In this document: positions 6,774 through 17,513 of the stretch, piece after piece
How positions within the stretch are numbered: the first letter of the stretch is position 1
Layout of the letters: the number at the start of each line of letters is the position of its first letter
Origin: Bifidobacterium leontopitheci
GTDB taxonomy: Bacteria > Actinomycetota > Actinomycetes > Actinomycetales > Bifidobacteriaceae
NCBI RefSeq assembly: GCF_009193355.1
Contig: NZ_WBVT01000022.1
Location: forward strand, 1-52,679
Direction of reading: 5' to 3'
DNA length: 52,679 nt
Notes under the pieces: model-generated
Told to the model about the DNA's origin: nothing
The model's input: the letters and a program-made list of their open reading frames with translations, nothing else
Databases searched by the model: none
Translations under genes and position numbers: made by a program

Positions 6774-6826
6774 CGGGAGTAGGGCTTACCGGTCGGGCTG
6801 ACAGGATTTGAACCTGCGACATCCTG
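6774..6826. repeat. attachment-site repeat overlapping tRNA-Pro 3' end
   Basis: This is the second copy of the 53-bp repeat found at 2881-2933. It covers the 3' third of the intact tRNA-Pro and about 20 bp of flanking sequence, and marks the junction between the element and the tRNA gene. Confidence 0.85.
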
Positions 6827-6866
6827 CTCCCAAAGCAGGCGCGCTACCAAACTGCGCTACAGCCCG
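6793..6866 (-). tRNA. tRNA-Pro (anticodon TGG)
   Basis: The minus strand gives a full cloverleaf of 73 nt plus the discriminator A at 6793. The acceptor CGGGCTG pairs with CAGCCCG, the anticodon stem CCTGC with GCAGG, and the loop TTTGGGA has anticodon TGG. The T arm reads GCAGG-TTCAAAT-CCTGT, with one mismatched or wobble pair. The gene is the apparent integration target for the element to its 3' side, which regenerates the tRNA end. Confidence 0.95.
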
Positions 6867-6952
6867 TCTGTGCTTGCTCGTGCAGGCACAAGAGAACAGT
6901 ATACCATACGAGTTGTGCTGCGTGTCAACGGCATGGCGCGGAGATTACCTTA

Positions 6953-7090
6953 GCGGGTGACGCTCCCCCAGTCAGCTGCGCTGACAGCCCCCTCCACCGA
7001 GGGGGCGAGGGACGGGACTGTCGCGAAGGGAGTGACGCTCCCCCAGTCTCGGCATTCGCCGAACCAGCCCCCTCCACGTGGGGGCCGAGG
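6953..7090. repeat. Two copies of the dispersed GAGGGGG palindromic repeat
   Basis: Copy one (6953-7011) and copy two (7025-7090) share GTGACGCTCCCCCAGTC, a small hairpin (CAGCTGCGCTG in copy one) and CAGCCCCCTCCAC-GNGGGGGC. They fill most of the gap between tRNA-Pro and the membrane protein gene. The same unit recurs in many intergenic gaps of this window. Confidence 0.8.
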
Positions 7091-7155
7091 ATGAGGGGCG
7101 GCTACACTGGGGTGCGGGGAACAACCACACCACCAAGGGACGAAAGCGAGGCACT

Positions 7156-8391
7156 ATGGGACGTCATCAGCGCGCGGAGACCATGGGACTGGTCTCGTTC
7201 CTGGTCTGCGCGGGATTGGGCTCCGCCGCGATCGCGCTGTACCTGCACTTCGCCCCCGCAATCTGGCAGGTGACGCAACGCAAGTTCATGGCCTGCGCCG
7301 CGGCGATCGCCGGCTGCGCGGTCCTATCGTTCTGCGCCGGCTACGCCAGTCATTCCCGCTCATGGAACCTCAAACGCGGCTGGTTCACGCCGATCAGGCG
7401 TCTCATCGAGACGTTCGCCCTGTCGATCGTCTACGCGGCGACCGTGTTCTTCTCGTCGTTCGCCCTGCTCGCCGCGATCAACGAGATGATGGGGCCCACG
7501 ATCTTCGCCGGCTACCTCATCCCCGTCTGCGCGGTGTTCGCCGGCGTGACCGGGTACATGACGTTCGTCCAGGCGGAGATGATGAATGCGAAGACGCTGG
7601 CGTCGCTGCTGCCGTTCTTCGTGGTCGCCGGCGTCAGCACGGCCGGGCTCACCACGGACGACCCGTACTGGTGGCACAACAACTTCTCACAGCTGGGCGA
7701 CCGAACCACGTTCGCCGCACGCATGTTCAACTCCACACTCATGCTGGCCGGCACCTGCATCATCATCGTCAGCTACTTCGCGATATCGGAACTCATCACC
7801 ACCGAACGCATGCGGCGTCTGCGCCGGCAGGTGCACGAACAGAACGGCGACCATGGCGACGACCGTGACGTCCGTCATTTCATGCTGCGCACCGGCATCC
7901 TCTCCGTGCTGCTGACCGTGACCGGCCTCGCGTTCATCGGCATCGGCGTGTTCCGCTACACGCCGCATCCGATCATGCACAACGTGTGCGCGCAGGGGCT
8001 GACGGTCATCATGGGCGTGCTCATGCTGGCGATCCCCTGGCTGGCGCCGCGACTGCCCAAGGCGATGTTCGTGGTGTCGATCCTGATGATCGCCCTGTGC
8101 GTGGCGGTCGGTGTGCGCACGCTGCTCGGCTATAACTCGCTGACGAATCTTGAGGCGCTTGCCGGTCTGATCTTCCTCGGCTGGTTCATCGTGTTCTCCC
8201 GGCAGATCGCCGCCATCGAGGCGGACCGCATCCAGGAGCAGCTGCTCATGCTGCAGACCATGAAGGCGGGCGAGACGCAGATGCCGGACGCCCTCGACGA
8301 CGAAGGCATCATCCGGCTGTCGCGTGGCGACGATGACGGCGAGGCGGAACCGGTCACGAGAATCCAGTCCCGTCTCGCCAGCGACCGCTGA
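7156..8391 (+). CDS. Multi-pass membrane protein (DUF998-like)
   Basis: The 411-residue product has about ten hydrophobic helices and a charged C-terminal tail (about 370-411, with IIRLSRGDDDGEAEP). Residues near 170-210 carry the DUF998-like sequence WWHNNFSQLGDRTTFAARMFN followed by a helix. The start at 7156 is taken because GCGAGG lies just upstream and the sequence before it is repeat-derived. The gene stands alone between two blocks of dispersed repeats and converges on glgX. Its function is unknown; DUF998 members are uncharacterised integral membrane proteins. Confidence 0.8.
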   Translation: MGRHQRAETMGLVSFLVCAGLGSAAIALYLHFAPAIWQVTQRKFMACAAAIAGCAVLSFCAGYASHSRSWNLKRGWFTPIRRLIETFALSIVYAATVFFSSFALLAAINEMMGPTIFAGYLIPVCAVFAGVTGYMTFVQAEMMNAKTLASLLPFFVVAGVSTAGLTTDDPYWWHNNFSQLGDRTTFAARMFNSTLMLAGTCIIIVSYFAISELITTERMRRLRRQVHEQNGDHGDDRDVRHFMLRTGILSVLLTVTGLAFIGIGVFRYTPHPIMHNVCAQGLTVIMGVLMLAIPWLAPRLPKAMFVVSILMIALCVAVGVRTLLGYNSLTNLEALAGLIFLGWFIVFSRQIAAIEADRIQEQLLMLQTMKAGETQMPDALDDEGIIRLSRGDDDGEAEPVTRIQSRLASDR

Positions 8392-8440
8392 CAGACGAGG
8401 GTCGGTGGTGGTGGTTGGGCGGGGCACCGCTGTTGCGGGG

Positions 8441-8580
8441 AACTCCCCCAGTCAGCTACGCTGACAGCCCCCTCCACGAGGGGGCCGAGAGCAATATGGC
8501 GCTACGCTTTCGGTCCCTCCAAGAGGGGGCCGAGGCGAACGGTGCTACGCGGTCGGCCCACTCCGAGAGGGGGCCGAAAG
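8441..8580. repeat. Dispersed palindromic repeat with two partial copies
   Basis: The unit 8441-8490 (CTCCCCCAGTCAGCTACGCTGACAG...CCACGAGGGGGCC) is followed by two shortened units ending in GAGGGGGCCGA, at about 8513-8534 and 8557-8576. They lie between two convergent genes and may fold into tandem hairpins that end both transcripts. Confidence 0.75.
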
Positions 8581-8589
8581 GTCTAGCCC

Positions 8590-10755
<2,166 letters not shown>

Positions 10756-10925
10756 GGTTTCGATTATCGCACGTGAATCTGCGTTTTCGTGTCACGCCGC
10801 GTCGCCGGAAGGCGAATTCCTCGTGACGATTTCGCAACAGCGGGCGCGAGAGCGGCTTGGGTGCGGCGGGAACACAGCTTGGGCACGGTGGGAACGCAAC
10901 GGTAACGCCGTGACCGGCTCAGGTT

Positions 10926-11606
10926 TCAGACGTTGCCGCCCTCGCGCAGACGACGGATCGTCTCATGCTGGATGGCGATGACCGAGTTGGATGCGGTGAC
11001 CGGAACGCCGGTGAGCTGCTCCCAGGTGACCCATGCGGATTCGACGTGCTCATCCGGGTCGAAATGCTTCGGCCGGCTCACCCAACGGCGCAGATGCAGG
11101 ACCATGATGTTCGCGAGCTCGTCGCTCATGCCTTCGGACGAGTAGAACGCGCCCACATGGTCGAAGGTCACGTCCTCGGGCGTCGCGGGGGCCACGCCCG
11201 TCTCCTCCTCCAGTTCGCGCAGCGCGGCGGGCTCGACCTGTTCGCCCGGGTCCATGAGCCCGGCCGGCAGCCCGTAGGCGAACAGATCGGAGCCGACCCG
11301 GTATTCGCGTTCCAGCAGGTACAGGTCGCGCGCCTCGTCATGCACGAGCATGACGACGCAAGGCGCGTGGCGCAACACCTGACGACGTACTTCGGTGGTT
11401 TTGCCGTCGGCGCCGGGAAGGGCGAGGCGCATGTCCTCGACGGTGAACACGGCGCCGCGGTACACGGTCTCGCGGGTGAGCACGCTCACCGTCCTGTCGG
11501 CCGGGCCGTCCATGACGATGCCGTCGCAGGAACGGTCGAGCAGCGCGTCGACTTCGGCGGTTATGGCAGCGCGGGTTGCGGATTGATGCGGGTTGGTGGC
11601 TGGCAT
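10926..11606 (-). CDS. Nudix hydrolase, ADP-ribose pyrophosphatase type
   Basis: The 226-residue protein carries a complete Nudix box around residues 135-157 (GLMDPGEQVEPAALRELEEE, then TGVAP), matching Gx5Ex7REUxEExGU. The sequence before it (RREVLRHAPCVVMLVHDEARDLYLL-type strands and LEREYRVGSDLFAYGLPAG) resembles ADP-ribose pyrophosphatases. The start at 11606 is preceded by AAAGGAAGC; the upstream codons in frame lie in repeat sequence. It is flanked by dispersed repeats and is probably monocistronic. The exact substrate (ADP-ribose, NADH or a sugar nucleotide) cannot be told from the sequence. Confidence 0.88.
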   Translation of the reverse strand: MPATNPHQSATRAAITAEVDALLDRSCDGIVMDGPADRTVSVLTRETVYRGAVFTVEDMRLALPGADGKTTEVRRQVLRHAPCVVMLVHDEARDLYLLEREYRVGSDLFAYGLPAGLMDPGEQVEPAALRELEEETGVAPATPEDVTFDHVGAFYSSEGMSDELANIMVLHLRRWVSRPKHFDPDEHVESAWVTWEQLTGVPVTASNSVIAIQHETIRRLREGGNV

Positions 11607-11652
11607 GTGGCTTCCTTTCGTTTCGTAGGTGGTGGTGGGTGCGGTGCGGGGT

Positions 11653-11909
11653 ATTACCCACTCTTGGCTCCCCTTGTGAGGGGAGCTGTCAGCGAAGCTG
11701 ACTGAGGGGTAGACAGGCGCTACAGACAACCCCGACGTCAGATTGAGAAAAGCGGGTGACGCTCCCCCAGTCAGCCTACGGCTGCCAGCGTCCTGCAATC
11801 AAGGACGGCCTTCGGCCGACTCAATGTTGGCTTGCTGTCGCTCGCTCCTCGCCTACAAACGCCTCCGGCGTTTGCTTGACGGCTCGGCCCTCCACCGAGG
11901 GGGCCAAGG
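11653..11909. repeat. Dispersed repeats: one reversed short and one long form
   Basis: 11653-11713 is the short unit in reverse orientation (CTCCCCTTGTGAGGGGAGCTGTCAGC...GCTGACTGAGGGG). 11751-11909 is a long form of about 159 bp: it begins GCGGGTGACGCTCCCCCAGTCAGCC, contains GTCCTGCAAT and TGTCGCTCGC...CCTACAAAC, and ends CTCGGCCCTCCACCGAGGGGGCCAA. Together they fill the 346-bp gap between two minus-strand genes, and I see nothing else there. Confidence 0.85.
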
Positions 11910-11952
11910 GTAGCGGTTCAGCGCTCACGGCTCGCTCCTGCGCATGAGACGG

Positions 11953-12861
11953 TCAGTTGGGGATGGTGAGGGTCCAGGGGTCGGTGTTCATGGTGAGGAG
12001 ATGCGTCTCCAGACGTTCGCCCGTGGCCTGCTCGACCGCGTCGGCGATATCCTGCGGCGCGTAGCGGAACCACAGCGACTCGATGGCCGAATGCGGCGTG
12101 TTGATGAGTGCGGGACGGGCGGCGAGCGGTGTCAGCACGTCACCCGCCGCGGATCCGGCCGCGATGCCCTGCTTGCGCAGCGCCGCCTCGTATCGCGCCT
12201 GTTCGATGGCGTCGGTGGCCGGATGATGCCGCAGGTCGCTGGTCACGTAGACGTCGACGCCGCTGGCGCGCACCTCGTCGAACAACGAATCGCCGGAACC
12301 CGGCAGCACGGCGACGGTCCGCACCGGTGCCGTCAGGTCGCCGGCCACCTGCACGCCGAGTTCGGTGTGCGGCAGCACGGCCGCGACGGCTCGGGCGAAC
12401 GCCTCCAATGTCACCGGTTCGGCAAGCTCGCCGATCCTGCCCAAGCCGACGGCGTGGCTCGCGGCCAGGTCGTCGATCGGCACCAGCGGCCGTTGGTTCG
12501 TCAGGCCGAACGCGTCCGCCGCAGCCTGGCCGACGCCGCGGTACGCACTGTCGGCGTTCGTGTGGCCCACCCACAGGGCGCAGCCGGACTCGTAAAGCTT
12601 ACCGACGATCGCCCCGTGCACGTCCAGTCCGGAGACGGCGTGCACGGAGCGGAACAGGAGCGGATGATGGCATACGAGCAGCGTGCCCGGCTCGTCGGTC
12701 GCCTTGGCGATCACGGCCCGCGTCGGGTCCACAGCGAACACGATGCGCGTCACCTGCAGGCTGAGACGTCCGGCGATCAGGCCGGGCGCATCCCAGGATT
12801 CCGCATATCGCAGCGGGTACAGGGTCTCCAGAACGTCGACGACCTGTTTGAGTGTTGCCAT
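11953..12861 (-). CDS. Nif3/YbgI family dinuclear metal-centre protein
   Basis: The 302-residue protein matches the Nif3-like family (DUF34, often mislabelled GTP cyclohydrolase 1 type 2). It starts LKQVVDVLETLYPLRYAESWDAPGL, where the ESWD and later LLVCHHPLLFRS (His-His metal ligands, residues 63-74) and GHTNAD motifs are typical. ELGVQVAGD and DVYVTSDLRHH-type motifs occur in the C-terminal half, with conserved metal-binding residues near the end (TPHSAIESLW region). The start at 12861 follows AAGGAGC. The cellular role is unsettled across the family. It lies downstream of polA, separated by a dispersed repeat. Confidence 0.9.
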   Translation of the reverse strand: MATLKQVVDVLETLYPLRYAESWDAPGLIAGRLSLQVTRIVFAVDPTRAVIAKATDEPGTLLVCHHPLLFRSVHAVSGLDVHGAIVGKLYESGCALWVGHTNADSAYRGVGQAAADAFGLTNQRPLVPIDDLAASHAVGLGRIGELAEPVTLEAFARAVAAVLPHTELGVQVAGDLTAPVRTVAVLPGSGDSLFDEVRASGVDVYVTSDLRHHPATDAIEQARYEAALRKQGIAAGSAAGDVLTPLAARPALINTPHSAIESLWFRYAPQDIADAVEQATGERLETHLLTMNTDPWTLTIPN

Positions 12862-12897
12862 GTCATTGCTCCTTGCTTGTTCATGAATCCGATTGTG

Positions 12898-12958
12898 GAC
12901 GGCGTGGCGCTCCCCCAGTCAGCTACCGCCCTCAGCCCCTCCACCGAGGGGGCCGAGG
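12898..12958. repeat. Dispersed GAGGGGG palindromic repeat
   Basis: A short-form unit (GGCGCTCCCCCAGTCAGCTACCGCCCTCAGCCCCTCCACCGAGGGGGCCGAGG, partly quoted by its ends) lies between polA and the Nif3 gene. The inner hairpin is degenerate compared with other copies. Confidence 0.75.
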
Positions 12959-12968
12959 GCGGGCGGTC

Positions 12969-15908
12969 TCAGTGGGCGGCGAGCTGCCAGTCGGAGCCGA
13001 GGCCGGTGGACACGTCGAGCGGCACGGCCAGGTCGACCGCATGCTCCATGGCGTCGCGCACCAGCTGCGTCACCTGTTCGGCCTCGCCGTGAGCGACCTC
13101 CACGACGAGTTCGTCGTGGATCTGCAGGATGATCCGGCTGGCGAGCCCCGCTTTGGCGAGCGCGTCGCCGGCCCGGACCATCGCGATCTTCATGATGTCG
13201 GCGGCCGAACCCTGGATCGGCGCGTTGAGCGCCCCGCGTTCGGCGGCGTCGCGGATGTTGCGGTTCGTGGACTTGAGCCCCGGGAAGTACCGTCGGCGGC
13301 CGAACATCGTCTCCGTGTAGCCGTCGCGCCGCGCGTCCGCCACCAGCGACTCGAGATAGTCATGCACCTTGCCGAACGTCGCGAAATACTGGCTCTTCAG
13401 CTTCTCCGCCTCGCCGGGACGGATCTTCAGCTGCTGCGCCAGACCGTACGTGCTCAGGCCGTAAGCAAGACCGTAGCTCATCGCCTTCACGTGCGTGCGC
13501 TGGTCCGGCGTGATCTCTTCGACGGGGACCCCGTAGACCAGGCTGGCCACGTACTTGTGGAAGTCGGCGCCGGAACGGAACGCCTCGATCAGCGCCTCGT
13601 CGCCGGACAGGTCGGCCATGATGCGCAGCTCGACCTGCGAATAGTCGCAGCTGAGCAGCGACTCGTAGCCGTCGCCTGGCACGAACGCCGAACGGATCTC
13701 ACGGCCTTCGGCGTTGCGGTTGGGGATGTTCTGCAGGTTCGGGTCGACCGAGCTAAGACGTCCGGTGGCGGCGACCGTCTGCTCGAACGTCGTGTGGATG
13801 CGACCGTCCTGCGGGTTGACCGCATCGATGAGGGTCTGCACGATCTGCTTGAGCTTGTTGGTCTCGCGGTGGCGCAGCAGCGCGGTGAGGAACCCGTTGG
13901 CCCGCTCGTCGTCCACGGTGCGCAACGCCAGGTCCTGCAAGGCGGAGGCGTTGGTCGTGTACGACCCGGATTTCGTCTTCTTGGTAGGCTTGAGGCCCAT
14001 GTCCTCGAACAGGACCTTCTGCAGCTGCTTGGGGCTCTGCAGGTTGATGCGGCTGCCCGCATACCGCCAGGCGGTCTCCTGCGCTTCGCGGGCGTCCGTG
14101 GCGAACTGGTCGCGCATGGCGGTCAGGCGCATCATGTCGACGCTCGCGCCGGCGCGCTCCATGCCGCCGAGCACGCGCGACACCGGCAGTTCGATGCTCC
14201 GCAGCAGCTTCGACTGATGGTTGCCGTCCAATGCCGGCGCCAGGTGGTCGGCAAGCGCGCGGATCATGGCAAGCTGGGTGAGTTCGCGGCTTTCGTCCGT
14301 CTTGCCGGCATCCTGTGATGCCGCTGCGTCTGCGCCGTCATCATCCACGTCGAAGTCGAGCTGTCCTTGGCTGGGTTCCTCATCATCGTCCTGGCGGATG
14401 TCGAGGAAATGCTCGGCGGCCTGCTCGACCGATTCCGCGTGGAAGTCCGGGTCGATCAGATAACCGGCGAGCTTGGTGTCGAACAGCGGCTCCGGCAAGG
14501 TCAGCCCCGCCGCGGCGAGCATGTGCAGCTGCTCCTTGTAGCCGTGGACGATGATGCGTCCGGCGTAACGGTCCAGTATCGTCTGCAGACCGTGATGTGC
14601 GGCGTCGTTATCTTTGACGCCGCTATCTTCGGCACCGTCATCGGCCGTCGGAACGGCGAACATGGCCGCATGGCCTTCCGCCGACAGGGCGATGCTGTCG
14701 CACCGGGCGCGTCCCGGCTTCGCGCAGCCGGTCACGTCCAACACGGCCGCGGCGCGCACACGGTCGGCGAGGACCGTATCCTCAGCGTCGGCCGACGTAT
14801 CGGATGCCGTCGCGGTGTCGGCAGATGGCTTGCCGGATCGCGCAGGCATGAGCGCATCCAGCCATGCAGCAAGCCGGGCCGCGTCATGGACGTCGTCGGC
14901 GAGCGCGGGCAGCGTGAGCGCGCGGTCGTCGTCTTCCTTGCCGGCAGCGTCGGCCCCGGCCGCACGGCTTGCGGCAGGCCGGGCGCCGCCGTTGAACGAC
15001 TTGAGCACCTTCGACTTTGTTCTTACGCCGAACTCCAGGTCGGTGAACAGCTTGTCGATCGCGTCGACGTCGATGCCGGCGCCGCCGAACGTCAGATCGT
15101 CGACGTCGACACCAAGGTCGACGTCGCGCAGCAGCGCGTTGACCTTGCGGTTGAGCCGGACCTGATCGATGCTCTCGCGAAGCGCCTCGCCCTTCTTGCC
15201 TTTGATTTCGTCGGCGTGTTCGATGATGCTCTCAAGGCCGCCGAACTGGTTGATCCACTTCGCCGCGAAGCCGTCGCCCACGCCGGGCACGCCGGGAATG
15301 TTGTCGGCGGTCTCGCCGCGCAGCGCCGCAAGGTCCGGGTACTGCGACGGCGAGACATGGTACTTCTCCTCGACCGCCTGCGGGGTCATGTGCTTGAGGT
15401 CCTTGAAATGGTGGCCGGGGTACAGCACGGTGACGCGGTCGGTGATGAGCTGGAAGGCGTCGCGGTCGCCGGACAGCACGAGCGTGTCATAGCCTGCCTG
15501 CTCGCCCATGGTGGCCAGGGTGGCGATGATGTCGTCGCCTTCGAAACCCTGTTTTTCGATGTAGGTGACGCCCAGGTCGGCCAGCATCTTCTGGATGACA
15601 GGCAGCTGGTCGAGCAGCTCCTGCGGCGCCGCCTCGCGCGTGCCCTTGTACTGGGGCAGCATCTGGTTGCGGAACGTGCCGCCCTTCATGTCGAAGGCGA
15701 CGGCCAGATGGTCCGGCTTCTCGCTGTCAAGCACCTGCGACAGCATCGTGGCGAAACCCCAGACCGCGTTGGTGGCACGGCCGTCCTTCGTGCTGAAATT
15801 CTCTGCCGGCAACGCGAAAAACGCGCGGAACGCCAGCGAGTGGCCATCGACCACCAGCAGCGTTCCACGCGTCGTTGTCGTTGCGGCTTGCTGCGCCGCG
15901 CCTGTCAT
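12969..15908 (-). CDS. polA: DNA polymerase I
   Basis: PolA fills gaps in repair and removes RNA primers. The 979-residue protein has a 5'-3' exonuclease domain (LLVVDGHSLAFRAFFAL at the N-terminus, FEGDDIIATLA and LSGDRDAFQL) and a family A polymerase domain with motif A DYSQVELRIMADLSGDE, motif B KAMSYGLAYGLSTYGL and motif C QIHDELVVE. The middle 3'-5' exonuclease domain is degenerate: the place of the first catalytic aspartate-glutamate motif reads VLDVTG, so proofreading is probably absent, as in many actinobacteria. The start at 15908 overlaps the stop of the response-regulator gene by four bases (ATGA), indicating translational coupling. It is longer than E. coli PolA because of acidic insertions around the degenerate domain. 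Confidence 0.97.
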   Translation of the reverse strand: MTGAAQQAATTTTRGTLLVVDGHSLAFRAFFALPAENFSTKDGRATNAVWGFATMLSQVLDSEKPDHLAVAFDMKGGTFRNQMLPQYKGTREAAPQELLDQLPVIQKMLADLGVTYIEKQGFEGDDIIATLATMGEQAGYDTLVLSGDRDAFQLITDRVTVLYPGHHFKDLKHMTPQAVEEKYHVSPSQYPDLAALRGETADNIPGVPGVGDGFAAKWINQFGGLESIIEHADEIKGKKGEALRESIDQVRLNRKVNALLRDVDLGVDVDDLTFGGAGIDVDAIDKLFTDLEFGVRTKSKVLKSFNGGARPAASRAAGADAAGKEDDDRALTLPALADDVHDAARLAAWLDALMPARSGKPSADTATASDTSADAEDTVLADRVRAAAVLDVTGCAKPGRARCDSIALSAEGHAAMFAVPTADDGAEDSGVKDNDAAHHGLQTILDRYAGRIIVHGYKEQLHMLAAAGLTLPEPLFDTKLAGYLIDPDFHAESVEQAAEHFLDIRQDDDEEPSQGQLDFDVDDDGADAAASQDAGKTDESRELTQLAMIRALADHLAPALDGNHQSKLLRSIELPVSRVLGGMERAGASVDMMRLTAMRDQFATDAREAQETAWRYAGSRINLQSPKQLQKVLFEDMGLKPTKKTKSGSYTTNASALQDLALRTVDDERANGFLTALLRHRETNKLKQIVQTLIDAVNPQDGRIHTTFEQTVAATGRLSSVDPNLQNIPNRNAEGREIRSAFVPGDGYESLLSCDYSQVELRIMADLSGDEALIEAFRSGADFHKYVASLVYGVPVEEITPDQRTHVKAMSYGLAYGLSTYGLAQQLKIRPGEAEKLKSQYFATFGKVHDYLESLVADARRDGYTETMFGRRRYFPGLKSTNRNIRDAAERGALNAPIQGSAADIMKIAMVRAGDALAKAGLASRIILQIHDELVVEVAHGEAEQVTQLVRDAMEHAVDLAVPLDVSTGLGSDWQLAAH

Positions 15909-16684
15909 TCGCCTGCTTCCGCAGTGGGGGCGGGCTTCGGATCGCCGTACTTGGAGATGATCGCCATGGCGAGGCGCTTCTTCGGGATGCGCTGGTCCAT
16001 GGAGGTCTTCTGGATCCAACGGAACGCACCCTGCTCGGAGAAGTCCGCCTTGTCCATCAGCAGGCCCTTCGCACGGTCGACGAGCTTGCGCTCCTCAAGC
16101 GTGTCCTCGGCCTTCTTGACGCGCTCCTCCATCTTGTGAATCTGCTCCTCGGCCTCCTTGAGCTTGGTCTCGGTGGCCTCGACGTTGTCGAGCAGGTCGT
16201 TGATCTCGGAGAAGCGGCCCATCGCGACCTCGAGTGCCGGCAGAAGCTTGGACTCCTCGTACGGCTTGGTGACGTACGCCATCGCGCCGGCGCCGGTCGC
16301 CTGCTTGACAAGGTCAGGCTGGGAGAACGCGGTGAGCATCACCACAGGGGCGATGTTCTCGTCGCAGATGATCCCGGCGGCGGCGATGCCGTCCATGCGG
16401 GGCATCTTCACATCCATGCATACCACGTCGGGACGGTACTTGCGCGTGAGTTCCACAGCCTCCTCGCCGTTGGCGGCCTCGCCGACGACGTTGTAGCCGT
16501 TGTCCTCAAGCATCGCAACGAGATCCATGCGGTTCACCGACTCATCCTCGGCGACCACGACGGTGCGCTTCTTATGAATGGCGCTCTCCACCGGCTCACC
16601 TTCGGAGACGGCCTTCAGCTCGTCCGCGGAAAGCACCTCCTCAACCTGTCCTTCGGTTTCAGGGGTCTTGTTTGTTGCCGCCAT
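15905..16684 (-). CDS. pdtaR: ANTAR-domain response regulator, PdtaR-like
   Basis: The 259-residue protein has a receiver domain (about 41-155) with the acidic pair E46-D47, phospho-acceptor D91 (VVCMDVKMPRMDG) and switch lysine K140 (VTKPYEESK). A coiled-coil linker at about 158-200 and an ANTAR RNA-binding domain (about 196-252, RKLVDRAKGLLMDKADFSEQ then AFRWIQKTSMD) follow. ANTAR regulators bind two-hairpin leader RNAs and prevent termination or block ribosome binding. The neighbourhood matches the actinobacterial order pdtaR-polA-rpsA. The probable partner kinase is encoded at 48,651-50,138. About 38 residues precede the receiver and have no recognisable domain. Confidence 0.92.
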   Translation of the reverse strand: MAATNKTPETEGQVEEVLSADELKAVSEGEPVESAIHKKRTVVVAEDESVNRMDLVAMLEDNGYNVVGEAANGEEAVELTRKYRPDVVCMDVKMPRMDGIAAAGIICDENIAPVVMLTAFSQPDLVKQATGAGAMAYVTKPYEESKLLPALEVAMGRFSEINDLLDNVEATETKLKEAEEQIHKMEERVKKAEDTLEERKLVDRAKGLLMDKADFSEQGAFRWIQKTSMDQRIPKKRLAMAIISKYGDPKPAPTAEAGE

Positions 16685-16899
16685 GCTTACACCCTCTTTT
16701 CACATCGCAGTGACGTTTAATACGGATATCAGTATAACGATAACAGCAGAACGCGGTGACGCAAGCGCACATACACAAGGTTTCCTCACAGTACGCACGT
16801 GAAATGCACAGGATGACACCGGGCTACAGCTTGCCAATACGGCTTATTGAGGATTATCCGGAAGAAGAGACGGCAGGCACGTCCCCGCCGAACATCGGG

Positions 16900-16973
16900 T
16901 GCCCCCGGTGGGACTCGAACCCACACTGCGCAGATTTTGAGGCTGCTTCCTCTACCAATTGGGATACGGGGGC
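16900..16973 (-). tRNA. tRNA with CAA anticodon (probably tRNA-Leu)
   Basis: The minus strand gives acceptor GCCCCCG with CGGGGGC, T arm GTGGG-TTCGAGT-CCCAC and anticodon loop CTCAAAA, hence anticodon CAA. ACC follows the acceptor stem. The D arm has only a three-base-pair stem and a large loop with GGTAGA, which is leucine-like. The variable region, however, is only about 5 nt, unlike class II tRNA-Leu, and the anticodon stem has one inner mismatch (C-T). Identity as Leu rests on the anticodon. Confidence 0.85.
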
Positions 16974-17275
16974 GTACAAAGGGAAAAGAATAACAGACAT
17001 CGGCGACAATGGGCTAGCGTGTCGCGCGACGGTCTTCGAGACCATAACGGAATGGAGCACATCACCCGCACCGTCATCATGAGGAGCGGGCCCGAGGCGT
17101 GCCGGCCCGAGCCTGCACCGGCACTTGACATTACTTGCAATGAGAACCGCTGCCTTTTGCGCGTATCGGCGGCGAATCATTGTCCGCATTCGACGATAGT
17201 CCCGGCGACGGTCATCACTACCGCAGGTTTGACGCGTTTCAGCCGGCGGTTGCATCCGCACATGGGCCGGACAGA

Positions 17276-17513
17276 CTTCCGCACATCATGAGCTGTTGGG
17301 ACGCGAGCGTGAATCGGCTGTTTTTCGTCTCGCGTACCATTGGGCATTGGGACGCGAGGTGGAAAACCGGTGTTATTGAGCCCGCGTCCTACGATTTCGT
17401 GGGACAAGACACCCCGTAATCGCTCACATCGTCTCACGTACCAATGGCCGATGGGACGCGAGCCGATTCCCCTCGTTTTTTGACGCCGCGTACCAATCAC
17501 AGGGCGGGCGCGA
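17276..17513. repeat. 52-bp-period array of palindromic units
   Basis: Units of about 32 bp end at 17307, 17358, 17410, 17462 and 17513, a period of 51-52 bp. The two best copies are 17327-17358 and 17431-17462 (GTCTCGCGTACCATTGG...TTGGGACGCGAG), each an inverted repeat with CTCGCGT pairing with ACGCGAG. The other three units are degenerate. The intervening 19-21 bp differ from one another. The surrounding 808-bp gap (16974-17781) shows no gene apart from these units. Confidence 0.65.

Larger units (their letters stand above)
2881..6826. mobile_element. Remnant of an island or prophage integrated at tRNA-Pro(TGG)
   Basis: The segment is bounded by the 53-bp direct repeat at 2881-2933 and 6774-6826. 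The intact tRNA-Pro is at one end and the displaced 3' fragment at the other, the classical outcome of integrase-mediated insertion. The cargo is an Abi/HEPN protein with its predicted RNA, a HxlR regulator with an NAD(P)-binding reductase, a holin-like lysis remnant and one protein of unknown function. No integrase or excisionase gene is visible, so the element has probably lost mobility. The Panacea, kptA and first Abi genes outside the left repeat could belong to an older insertion at the same tRNA. Confidence 0.65.

Noticed and set aside
14367..16139. 590-codon open frame on the plus strand through polA
   Set aside because: It is the mirror of polA and pdtaR in a GC-rich region, with no recognisable domain. 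The minus-strand frames carry full family motifs.
17276..17513. CRISPR array
   Set aside because: The repeats are too varied and the intervals only 19-21 bp, and no cas genes are near. Kept as an unexplained phased repeat.
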